Shown here: positions 1 to 5,551 of the stretch, piece by piece | Position numbering within the stretch: the stretch's first letter is position 1 | Layout of the letters: each line of letters opens with the position of its first letter | NCBI GenBank assembly: GCA_015295885.1 | Contig: DVEE01000308.1 | Location: 1 to 5,551 of the forward strand | Source: Leptolyngbyaceae cyanobacterium M65_K2018_010 | GTDB taxonomy: Bacteria; Cyanobacteriota; Cyanobacteriia; Phormidesmidales; Phormidesmidaceae | Length of the DNA stretch: 5,551 bases | Direction of reading: 5' to 3' | Notes under the pieces: model-generated | The model's input: only the letters and a program-made list of their open reading frames with translations | The model's database searches: none | Told to the model about the DNA's origin: nothing | Position numbers and translations under genes: made by a program

Positions 1-774
1 CGTATAGATATAGTTGACCAGGGCCTTGAAGCGATCGCTGGTGTGGTCGTGGGGCCGGGGCATATCGATGGTAATAGTGCCCCGTACCCGACCGGGTTTA
101 GCCCCCAAAATAATCACCCGATCGGCCAGGTACACCGCCTCTTCGATATTGTGGGTGACAATCAAAATACTCTCAGACGGAAATTCCCCCGCATTCCAGA
201 GGTCGTCAATTTCCCCCCGCAGGTTTTCGGCGGTGAGCACATCCAGGGCGCTAAAGGGTTCATCCATAAATAGCACCTTAGGCCGCATTACCAAGGCCCG
301 AGCAAAGCCCACCCGCTGTTTCATCCCCCCCGACAGTTCCTTAGGGTAGGCGCTTTCGAACCCGTCTAAGCCCACCAGGTCAATGGCCTCAAGGGCCTGC
401 TGTTGGCGCTGGGCCGGACGTACTCCCTGGGCCTCTAGGCCCAGTTCCACATTTTGCTGCACCGTCAACCAGGGTAATAGGGCAAAGCTCTGAAAGACCA
501 TAGCCACATCCGGGTTAGTACCCCGCAGGATCTGGCCCCGGTTCATGACCCGGCCATCGCTGGGTGGTATCAACCCGGCCATAATCCGCAGCAGGGTGCT
601 CTTGCCGCTGCCACTGCGGCCCAGCAGGGCGACCACTTCACCGGCATAGACCGACAGGTTGACCCCTTCTAGCACCGTGAACTCCCCCTTCCCAGAGGGC
701 AGGGGAAAGCGCTTACTCACCCCCTCTACCTGAATTAAGGTTTCCGTCGCCGTCGGTCTATAGGCCACTGCCAT
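1..774 (-). CDS. ABC transporter ATP-binding protein, nitrate/sulfonate/taurine type (partial, C-terminus off the window)
   Basis: This is the cytoplasmic ATPase of an ABC importer and would power the permease encoded just upstream. Reading the minus strand from the ATG at 774 gives 258 residues, open to the window edge. Visible motifs are Walker A GRSGSGKST (52-60), Q-loop Gln95 (VFQSFALLPW), signature LSGGMKQ (147-153), Walker B VLFMDEP (167-173), D-loop SALD (175-178) and switch His208 (VTHN). The LLPWLTV segment and the overall pattern are typical of the NrtD/SsuB/TauB-type family (COG1116). The start is supported by GGGAGAG (788-782), 7 nt before the ATG and overlapping the permease stop; the gap between the two genes is 13 nt, so translation is probably coupled. 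Residues about 245-258 (DRFKALVNYIYT) pass the usual end of a short ATPase. From family knowledge I infer that an AAA-associated C-terminal domain follows outside the window. The substrate is unknown. Confidence 0.93.
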   Translation of the reverse strand, partial: MAVAYRPTATETLIQVEGVSKRFPLPSGKGEFTVLEGVNLSVYAGEVVALLGRSGSGKSTLLRIMAGLIPPSDGRVMNRGQILRGTNPDVAMVFQSFALLPWLTVQQNVELGLEAQGVRPAQRQQQALEAIDLVGLDGFESAYPKELSGGMKQRVGFARALVMRPKVLFMDEPFSALDVLTAENLRGEIDDLWNAGEFPSESILIVTHNIEEAVYLADRVIILGAKPGRVRGTITIDMPRPHDHTSDRFKALVNYIYT

Positions 775-781
775 AGTGCCA

Positions 782-788
782 CTCTCCC
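782..788 (-). promoter_or_regulatory. Ribosome binding site for the ATPase gene, overlapping the permease stop codon
   Basis: On the minus strand GGGAGAG lies 7 nt before the ATG at 774, and its first G is the last base of the permease TAG. It fixes the ATPase start and suggests translational coupling between permease and ATPase. Confidence 0.7.
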
Positions 789-2521
789 TAGAGGTGATAT
801 TTTTCTTCCGCCAGCCGGTAGAGGGGCCGCCACAGCAACCGATTTAGGCCAACGACAAATAAACTCATCATGCCAATTCCCAGGGTAATACGGGGCCAAT
901 CGCCCTGGGTGGTGGCTTCCGAAATATAGGATCCTAAACCGGTGGCGGTCAGTTGAGTAGAGCCCCAGGTGACAATTTCAGCCACAATGCTGGCGTTCCA
1001 GGCACCGCCGCTGGCGGTAATGCCACCGGTCACCCAGGCGGAGAAAATCCCAGGAATGATTAACTTCCGCCACCGTTGCCACCCCTGCAGGCCAAGATCC
1101 TGGGTCATTTCCCGTAGGTCTGAGGGAATGCTCTGAGCCCCAGCGATGGAATTAAAGAGAATATACCATTGGGCCCCCAGGGCCATCAGCAGAATGCTGC
1201 CCCACTCAATACTGATATGAGTGCGAATGAAAAAGAGCGTGGCAAAGGGGAACACAAAGTTGGCCGGAAAGGACGCCAAAAACTGTACCAGCGGCTGCAG
1301 CAGGCGCGATAGGCGAGGACTAAAACCAATCGCCACCCCGAGGGGTGTCCAAATCACCGTAGCAAACAGCAGGAGCACGATCACCCGTAACAGAGTCAAC
1401 AGCCCTAAACCAAAGGCGGTGAATACCTCCTGTAACCCTACGGTGGAAAGGATAAAATGCATGGCCCAAGCCACCAACAGCCCCACTATCAGCAACAGCA
1501 GGGCGTTAAAAAGGCGATCGCTACCAGGCTCGGGGGCGTTAGCTGCTGCGGGTTTGGGGTTTACCTGGGTGAGCCGGGAAAATCCCTGGTTAATGGATTC
1601 CCGGAGGGGAGCCAGAGCGTTGCCCATCCGGCTGGGTAGTCGGGCCGCCTTGAGTAGGTCATACATCCAGGATTCTGGGGCATCGCTAGAGGCACTTTGC
1701 TCCAGGCGAAATTTATCGGACCAGGCCACCAAGGGTCGCCAAAACAGTTGATCCACCAGCAGAATGATGACGGCCATGGTGACCACGGCCCAGCCCAGGG
1801 CCGGCAGATCGGCCGCCGCGATCGCCGCCGCCATGTAGGATCCCAACCCCGGCAGGGTAAACTCCTGGTTCAGAACGCTAATCGCTTCGCTCTCGGTGAC
1901 AAAGAACCAACCGCCGCCAAAGCTCATCATGGCATTCCACAGCAGCCCAATCATAGCGGCTGGTATTTCCAACCGAATGAACTTCTGCCAGCCCGACAGA
2001 CCGTACAGGGCTGCCGCTTCCTGTAATTCCTTAGGCACGGTCCGCAAGGATTGATAGAAGGAAAAGGTCATATTCCAGACCTGGCTGGTAAAAATGGCAA
2101 AAATTGACGCCGCTTCCAACCCCAACAAACTACCGGGAAACAGCGCAATAAACCCGGTGACAGTGATGGATAAAAACCCCAAAACCGGTACCGATTGCAA
2201 AATATCCAGCAGCGGAATCATCACCCGCTCCGCCCGCCGATTATGGGCTGCCCCATAGCCATAGGCAAAGGTAAATAGAAAAGAAAACCCTAGGGCAATA
2301 AACATACGCAGGGTGGATCGGCCGGCGTAGGAGGGCAGCTTGCGGGGGTCCAAGTCGACCGTAGGCGTCACCTCAGGCGGGGAAAAGGTGACCATGGCAT
2401 CGATCCCCAGGCGCGCCACAATCGCCAGCAGCGTGAGGGTGCCCAGAATAACCACCACATCCGCCAAACTAAAGGGCACCCGGCGCAGGGCTTCAGGGCT
2501 GGGAAAGGTGGTTCTGGCCAT
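788..2521 (-). CDS. ABC transporter permease, two fused permease domains (anion/nitrate/sulfonate-type importer)
   Basis: This inner-membrane protein of 577 residues should form the whole channel of an importer, as it holds two binding-protein-dependent permease domains in one chain. Half 1 covers about residues 18-270, with hydrophobic segments near 20-40, 72-90, 105-127, 133-155, 187-208 and 240-260. Half 2 covers about 336-577, with segments near 336-357, 372-400, 408-431, 440-460, 488-505 and 545-562. A polar linker (about 270-335) joins them. The first half has a clear EAA loop (ELQEAAALYGLSGWQKF, then IRLEIP, 165-187), which docks on the ATPase. The second is degenerate (DLREMTQDLGLQGWQRW, then RKLIIP, 468-490). 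Both halves end alike: GLGSY followed by QLFWRPL (258-264) or RLLWRPL (561-567), a sign of ancient duplication. This fits the duplicated-permease family COG4986. The ATG at 2521 is the only usual start after an in-frame TGA at 2542-2540; its Shine-Dalgarno is weak (GAGG, 16 nt upstream). The ATPase gene follows by 13 nt. The substrate is not determinable. Confidence 0.93.
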   Translation of the reverse strand: MARTTFPSPEALRRVPFSLADVVVILGTLTLLAIVARLGIDAMVTFSPPEVTPTVDLDPRKLPSYAGRSTLRMFIALGFSFLFTFAYGYGAAHNRRAERVMIPLLDILQSVPVLGFLSITVTGFIALFPGSLLGLEAASIFAIFTSQVWNMTFSFYQSLRTVPKELQEAAALYGLSGWQKFIRLEIPAAMIGLLWNAMMSFGGGWFFVTESEAISVLNQEFTLPGLGSYMAAAIAAADLPALGWAVVTMAVIILLVDQLFWRPLVAWSDKFRLEQSASSDAPESWMYDLLKAARLPSRMGNALAPLRESINQGFSRLTQVNPKPAAANAPEPGSDRLFNALLLLIVGLLVAWAMHFILSTVGLQEVFTAFGLGLLTLLRVIVLLLFATVIWTPLGVAIGFSPRLSRLLQPLVQFLASFPANFVFPFATLFFIRTHISIEWGSILLMALGAQWYILFNSIAGAQSIPSDLREMTQDLGLQGWQRWRKLIIPGIFSAWVTGGITASGGAWNASIVAEIVTWGSTQLTATGLGSYISEATTQGDWPRITLGIGMMSLFVVGLNRLLWRPLYRLAEEKYHL

Positions 2522-2554
2522 GGGCAGACTCGGATAACCTCAACGTCAGGGTAG

Positions 2555-2563
2555 AGGATAGCA
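2555..2563 (-). promoter_or_regulatory. Possible extended -10 promoter element for the permease-ATPase unit
   Basis: The minus strand reads TGCTATCCT, an extended -10 pattern (TGnTATnnT), about 34 nt before the permease ATG. No convincing -35 lies 16-18 bp upstream, so this is only a candidate. It is placed correctly to start a leader of roughly 25-30 nt. Confidence 0.25.
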
Positions 2564-2580
2564 GGTTAAATTTGGGTTAG

Positions 2581-2602
2581 GGCGATTAATCTAGGCGATT
2601 TA
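2581..2602. repeat. Short direct repeat GGCGATTAA / GGCGATTTA upstream of the permease
   Basis: GGCGATTAA (2581-2589) and GGCGATTTA (2594-2602) match at 8 of 9 positions and start 13 bp apart. They lie about 60-80 nt upstream of the permease ATG and just upstream of the candidate -10, where an operator could sit. No regulator can be named. Confidence 0.35.
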
Positions 2603-2756
2603 CACCCAATTGCCCAGGCTATAGCTGAAAACCCGATTACTATGGCTATGGATTGCGGTCTCATGATCGAGTCCGACTGAACACCCTTGACACAAAAATA
2701 CCTGAAATTCTCATTTTCAAAGGATTGCCAGAGTGGGTAATCAGGAGGGCTTGGTA

Positions 2757-2842
2757 TATAGCGGTTCTCGCTGGCGTGAGGTATTCAGGGAGGGCTGAAA
2801 CGCTTATCCAGTAAGGCTCCTGCTGTACTTGGAACCGCCATA
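2757..2842. repeat. 86-bp element with 11-bp imperfect terminal inverted repeats (possible MITE remnant or structured RNA)
   Basis: TATAGCGGTTC (2757-2767) pairs with GAACCGCCATA (2832-2842): 10 of 11 positions are complementary and the odd pair is A opposite C on the DNA strand as read here. Both ends carry TA, as expected for IS630/Tc1-type elements that duplicate TA. Inside is a smaller hairpin, TTCAG-GGAGGG-CTGAA (2784-2799). The element is non-coding and intergenic. Mobility is inference; a chance inverted repeat or an RNA structure is also possible. Confidence 0.35.
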
Positions 2843-2882
2843 ACCTCCAGTGCCCAGGCCAGTGGCTCTTTGCAGGTTTCCG

Positions 2883-2906
2883 CCGCTGGCTGACCTCAGC
2901 CTGCGG
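2883..2906. terminator. GC-rich hairpin downstream of the ferrochelatase-like gene, no T-tract
   Basis: CCGC-T-GGCTGA (2883-2893) can pair with TCAGCC-T-GCGG (2896-2906), giving up to ten base pairs with one T-T mismatch around a very tight loop, so the innermost pairs probably stay open. It begins 27 nt past the stop of the ferrochelatase-like gene, in the correct direction to end its transcript or protect its 3' end. No run of T follows on either strand, so it is not a canonical Rho-independent terminator. Confidence 0.35.
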
Positions 2907-2933
2907 CCCCCGAGACGGCAGATGCCTAAGGAT

Positions 2934-4118
2934 CTAGGAGGGGTGGTGATGCCCATGGCTATGGGAATGATCATGGTGGTGGTGCCCATGGCTGTGGTGA
3001 GGCACCCTGGCTGCCTGAACCGCCGCCAGAGCGGGGTTAACGCTCAGGGCTTCGGCCTCTAGTAAATCGGCAATGGGTTGGTCGGCCCAGGTGGCGGCCA
3101 TGGCCAAAAACTCGGGGTGATCGTTAACGCAGGGCATTTGCACGTAGGTCACATCGGGCCGCTGGCGACGCAGGGCCGCCAGGATGTGCTCCACATCCAA
3201 AAGAGTTTCGTGGTTTTCGGTGGCAAAGCCAATGGGCATAAATACGAGGGCTGTGGCGCCCAGATCAATCAGGTTGCGGCCAGCCAGGGCGGCATTGGGT
3301 TGGGTCCATTTGATCAACGGCGTATCATGGTTGAGCCAGCCGACGGAAATCAGAGGGTATTTATGGATCAGGCGATCGCGCACCCGATCATAGAGCTGCT
3401 GGCTTTCCTCAATACCCGAGGTAAACCCCTTGGCCTCAAAGGGACACCCGTGGTTCATTAGCACAATGCCAATCTGAGACGGCAAGTGGGCCACGGCTAA
3501 ATCCTTCTGGATCTTGTCTTCCACCAGCTTGACCAATAAATCGAGATAGGCCGGGGCATCAAAAAATGAGGGGATGTAGCGCATTCCCTTGACCCAGTGC
3601 CGATCGCCATCGGCCAGTTGGGCCAGGGCGGCATTCACCTGTTCCACGGCGATGCCACTGGTAAAGATCGAGTCCACCACCAACAGGGGATAGATCAGTA
3701 GTTTGTCGTAGCCCTCTTGTTGGATCTGGGCCAAAACCTGCTCGGGTAAAAAGGGCTGGCAAAAGTTAAAGGCCTTAAACACCTTCACCCGATCGCCCCA
3801 GCGATCCTGAAGGTGGGCCTCGATACCGGCCCGCTGGGCTTCAAAAATGGCATTGTGGGGCGAGATAAAATTGCCGTGCTGGTGGCTCCATTCGTGTCGG
3901 TCAAACATCGCCAGCAACTTGGCCAGGGGTGGATAGATCCAGGTCGGCACGGGCGCGAACTTAGCGGTCAGTAGGTTGAGGGCTTGCTCGTTGTAGTTGA
4001 CAAAATCGTCGTAGCTTTCTACCTCGCCGTAGCCCATCAGCAACACCGCCACGCGGCTTTTCCCGGCAGCACCCGCTGACTCTTGAGAGGGTGCGATCGC
4101 ATCGGGTATAGCAACCAT
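2934..4118 (-). CDS. Ferrochelatase-family (HemH-like) protein with a histidine-rich C-terminal tail
   Basis: This is a 394-residue class II chelatase-like protein, a family that inserts a divalent metal into a tetrapyrrole ring (ferrochelatase: Fe2+ into protoporphyrin IX). The N-terminal VAVLLMGYGEVESYDDF (23-39) matches the family's opening strand and loop. MNHGCP (221-226) sits where ferrochelatases have the S-A-H-G-L-P-type motif, making His223 the likely metal-site histidine. PIGFATENHETLLDVE (295-310) matches the G-F-x-S-D-H-x-E-T-L signature, making Glu304 the likely catalytic acid. The protein is soluble with no membrane segment. It lacks the C-terminal chlorophyll-binding-like helix of typical cyanobacterial ferrochelatase and ends instead in a tail with 13 His in 19 residues (374-392), suggesting binding or storage of Ni, Co, Zn or similar. 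The start has a weak AAGG 8 nt upstream. It is probably a paralogue of the housekeeping enzyme. A cobalt/nickel chelatase of the CbiX/SirB kind is an alternative, but the signature fits HemH better. Metal and substrate are unproven. Confidence 0.82.
   Translation of the reverse strand: MVAIPDAIAPSQESAGAAGKSRVAVLLMGYGEVESYDDFVNYNEQALNLLTAKFAPVPTWIYPPLAKLLAMFDRHEWSHQHGNFISPHNAIFEAQRAGIEAHLQDRWGDRVKVFKAFNFCQPFLPEQVLAQIQQEGYDKLLIYPLLVVDSIFTSGIAVEQVNAALAQLADGDRHWVKGMRYIPSFFDAPAYLDLLVKLVEDKIQKDLAVAHLPSQIGIVLMNHGCPFEAKGFTSGIEESQQLYDRVRDRLIHKYPLISVGWLNHDTPLIKWTQPNAALAGRNLIDLGATALVFMPIGFATENHETLLDVEHILAALRRQRPDVTYVQMPCVNDHPEFLAMAATWADQPIADLLEAEALSVNPALAAVQAARVPHHSHGHHHHDHSHSHGHHHPS
2943..2999 (-). other. 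Histidine-rich metal-binding tail of the ferrochelatase-like protein
   Basis: Residues 374-392 contain 13 His, broken only by Ser, Gly and Asp (HHSHGHHHH, then DHSHSHGHHH). Similar tails on Ni/Co/Zn chaperones and metallochaperone GTPases bind several metal ions; this function is inferred here. Confidence 0.75.
2949..2999. repeat. 33-bp-period direct repeat inside the His-tail coding sequence
   Basis: The 18 bases from 2949 and the 18 from 2982 match at 14 positions, sharing the core TGCCCATGGCT at 2950-2960 and 2983-2993. The offset of 33 bp equals 11 codons, so HSHGHHH occurs twice (375-381 and 386-392). This suggests the tail grew by in-frame duplication. Confidence 0.6.
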
Positions 4119-4184
4119 GATTCCGGCCTTAGTGAAACGTCTTCCCTACAGGCTAGCATCCCCCTCTGGGGCATAATGTTAACA

Positions 4185-4217
4185 ATTGCCGAAAATTTAT
4201 TGCCGGCATGATTGCCG
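4185..4217. repeat. Three direct ATTGCCG repeats, possible operator
   Basis: ATTGCCG occurs at 4185-4191, 4199-4205 and 4211-4217, with starts 14 and 12 bp apart. The outer two extend to ATTGCCGAA. The middle copy overlaps the palindrome TGCCGGCA (4201-4208). They lie 67-99 bp upstream of the chelatase-like ATG, a plausible site for a regulator acting on that gene. No known binding motif is recognised. Confidence 0.4.
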
Positions 4218-4296
4218 AACCGACTTTGCACCCGTGACCCCCTCGGGGCCAGGTTCATCGCATCCCCCTGGGGCTCCCGCCCACGCCTATGGCTAG

Positions 4297-4325
4297 TTTA
4301 GAAAATTTAGGCTAGAAAAGATAAA
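4297..4325 (+). promoter_or_regulatory. Weak promoter candidate for the deaminase-like gene
   Basis: TTTAGA (4297-4302) and GATAAA (4320-4325) are 17 bp apart in an AT-rich patch on the plus strand. Both are poor matches to sigma-70 consensus, and the leader would be about 120 nt. It is listed only because nothing better is seen nearby. Confidence 0.2.
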
Positions 4326-4442
4326 ACTGTAGCTTCCTATGGGTTTTTGAACTCGATATCCCAGCCAGGCTTGCCCAGGGGGATGGGGGTGACGGGTTAA
4401 CAGTGGTGCCGTTCGTTACCGATCAACGTTCCGCTTTTTAAC

Positions 4443-4447
4443 AGAGG
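4443..4447 (+). promoter_or_regulatory. Ribosome binding site of the deaminase-like gene
   Basis: AGAGG lies 5 nt before the ATG at 4453. No ATG, GTG or TTG is in frame between this start and the upstream in-frame TGA at 4390-4392, so the start is well defined. Confidence 0.65.
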
Positions 4448-4452
4448 TCGCT

Positions 4453-5520
4453 ATGAGCTTATACGCTGAACTCCATCGCCACCTGGGGGGCTCTGTAGTG
4501 CCTCGGGTGCTATGGCGCTACTTCGAACGTAACCGTCCCGATTTGTCGAGCCGGTTTCCCGATTACGGTGCCTTTGAACAGTTTTATACCCAGCCTCGCA
4601 ATACCCTGGCGGAGTATCTGGAGTTACACACCCTGGTAGAAAGTGTGCAAACCCACGAAGCCCTGCCCTACTTTATCTACCGTCTGATTCGGGGAGCCTA
4701 TATTTTTGAGAACCTGGCCTACCTGGAACTACGCTACACTCCCTACCTGCGAACTCCGGAGCACTTGCCGCAAAATCAGCGCATTGAGGCCATGGCCGAG
4801 ATTGTTGAAATTGTCGGACAGGCCAGCCAGCAGCCAGAATACCCCATCGTCACCCGGCAAATTCTCTGCATGCATTCCCGCTTACCCTACGCAGTCAATC
4901 AAGCCATTGTCGAGCTGGCAGCCCAGTATCCCGACTATGTCTGTGCCGTCGACGTGGCCGGGGGGGACGCCCAGTACGGCGATCGCCTGGAGGAATTCAT
5001 CCAACTCTACCAACGGGCCCAAAGCCTGGGTCTAAAAACCACCGGCCATCTCTACGAAACCGTCGAAGGTTGCCACCCGGCCCTACTCCCCTACCTAATG
5101 CGCATTGGCCATGGCATCCAGATTCCCCTGCGCTATCCAGAACTCCTGCGGGAAGTGGCCGCCCGGGGACAGTGCCTTGAGGTGTGCCCCACTACTTACT
5201 TGAAAACGGGCACCCTGAGCGAAATCCACCAACTCAAAGAAGTTTTTGATCGCTGCTTCGAGGCCGGGGTCGATATCGCCATCTGCACGGACAACGCCGG
5301 CCTCCATAATGTGCGGCTTCCCTTCGAGTACGAAAACCTGCTTACCCAGGATGTAATTGGCTTCGATGCCCTGCAAACCTGTCAGGAAGCGGCCTTCCGC
5401 CATGCCTTTGCCTGGCCCCACAACTTGCCCCCCAGCACCCTGTTAACCGATATCCTCCAGGTGCCCAGCCCGGAACCACCCCTGCATGGAGCACAGACCG
5501 CCGCCTTGGCGATTTCCTAG
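4453..5520 (+). CDS. Adenosine deaminase-family metal-dependent hydrolase
   Basis: This 355-residue cytoplasmic enzyme belongs to the adenosine/AMP deaminase family, zinc hydrolases that remove the 6-amino group from purines. The length is normal for the family. All metal and catalytic residues are visible: H-x-H near the start (His8, His10 in ELHRHLGGS), His199 and Glu202 in GHLYET (equivalent to H-A-G-E), His220 in RIGHG, and Asp280 in CTDNAG. VDVAGGDAQYG (166-176) corresponds to the family's G-x-D-L-A-G-x-E region, and LEVCPTTYL (242-250) to the C-P-T-S-N segment. Two substrate-holding positions differ from classical adenosine deaminase: HLDG has become HLGG (Gly12), and TDD has become TDN (Asn281). 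The real substrate may therefore be adenosine, adenine, an N6-modified adenosine or another amino-purine; this cannot be settled from sequence. The gene is divergent from the chelatase-like gene and appears to stand alone; no terminator is seen in the 31 nt after its TAG. Confidence 0.85.
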   Translation: MSLYAELHRHLGGSVVPRVLWRYFERNRPDLSSRFPDYGAFEQFYTQPRNTLAEYLELHTLVESVQTHEALPYFIYRLIRGAYIFENLAYLELRYTPYLRTPEHLPQNQRIEAMAEIVEIVGQASQQPEYPIVTRQILCMHSRLPYAVNQAIVELAAQYPDYVCAVDVAGGDAQYGDRLEEFIQLYQRAQSLGLKTTGHLYETVEGCHPALLPYLMRIGHGIQIPLRYPELLREVAARGQCLEVCPTTYLKTGTLSEIHQLKEVFDRCFEAGVDIAICTDNAGLHNVRLPFEYENLLTQDVIGFDALQTCQEAAFRHAFAWPHNLPPSTLLTDILQVPSPEPPLHGAQTAALAIS

Positions 5521-5551
5521 GAATCTGACCCAGGCTAGAGACTAGGCATAG

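Larger units (their letters stand above)
2522..2933. other. Non-coding region between the permease and ferrochelatase-like genes
   Basis: No credible gene lies here; open frames are short and lack recognisable protein features. The part next to the permease holds its presumed promoter and a short direct repeat (2581-2602). The middle holds an inverted-repeat element (2757-2842). The part next to the ferrochelatase-like stop holds a GC-rich hairpin (2883-2906). A perfect TTGACA on the plus strand at 2687-2692 has no good -10 partner and no gene downstream of it. The length argues that the transporter is transcribed separately from the gene upstream on the same strand. Confidence 0.7.
4119..4452. 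other. Divergent intergenic region between ferrochelatase-like and deaminase-like genes
   Basis: This 334-nt region must hold the promoters of both divergent genes. It contains three ATTGCCG copies nearer the chelatase-like gene (4185-4217), three C4/G4 mini-palindromes (4161-4171, 4239-4248, 4265-4273) and an AT-rich stretch with a weak plus-strand promoter candidate (4297-4325). No credible gene lies inside it; open frames here have no recognisable protein features. Confidence 0.65.

Noticed and set aside
1221..1751. Long plus-strand open frame (176 aa) opposite the permease
   Set aside because: It lies antisense to a clear permease, has a basic, low-complexity composition and matches no family; a shadow frame.
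2687..2798. Perfect TTGACA followed by AGGAGG and a short frame (GTG at 2733 to TGA at 2798)
   Set aside because: There is no usable -10 hexamer at 16-18 bp and the frame gives only 21 residues with the AGGAGG inside it; no support for a gene.
2522..2933. tRNA, small RNA gene or riboswitch in the long gap
   Set aside because: No cloverleaf, T-loop consensus or recognisable riboswitch core was found by eye on either strand; only the inverted repeat and hairpin remain.
2804..2989. 61-aa minus-strand frame crossing the chelatase-like stop
   Set aside because: It overlaps the His-tail coding sequence in another frame; its Met- and Ile-rich start is simply the His codons read out of frame.
2934..4118. 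Sirohydrochlorin cobaltochelatase (CbiX) as the primary call
   Set aside because: The His-rich tail recalls CbiX proteins, but the opening LLMGYGEVESYDDF and the GFATENHETL signature fit the HemH family better.
4037..4258. 73-aa minus-strand frame starting upstream of the chelatase-like gene
   Set aside because: It is in a different frame from the chelatase-like gene, overlaps its start and shows no family features.

Overview
The window looks like cyanobacterial chromosome. It is moderately GC-rich and carries six exact copies of the HIP1 octamer GCGATCGC, a hallmark of many cyanobacterial genomes. It encodes four protein genes (one cut by the window edge), with no RNA gene, complete insertion sequence or CRISPR array seen.

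Layout. On the minus strand at the left is a two-gene transport unit: a fused, duplicated ABC permease (788-2521), followed 13 nt later by its ATPase (774 down to the window edge, C-terminus missing). They match the nitrate/sulfonate/taurine/bicarbonate-type importer family; no substrate-binding protein gene is visible and the substrate cannot be told. A 412-nt non-coding stretch (2522-2933) follows, holding an 86-bp element bounded by an 11-bp imperfect inverted repeat with TA at each end, a GC-rich hairpin and a short direct repeat near the permease promoter region. Next, also on the minus strand, is a ferrochelatase-family protein (2934-4118). It ends in a tail with 13 histidines in 19 residues and is the most interesting item here. 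A 334-nt divergent intergenic region (4119-4452), with three ATTGCCG repeats, separates it from a plus-strand adenosine-deaminase-superfamily hydrolase (4453-5520). That enzyme keeps every zinc-binding and catalytic residue but has changed two residues normally used to hold adenosine.

How the genes relate. Permease and ATPase should form one importer from one transcript. The ferrochelatase-like gene (tetrapyrrole metal insertion or metal handling) and the deaminase-like gene are divergently transcribed and have no evident biochemical link to the transporter. Nothing in the window amounts to a clear new multi-gene system; the best leads are the His-tailed chelatase, the altered deaminase active site and the possible small mobile-element remnant.
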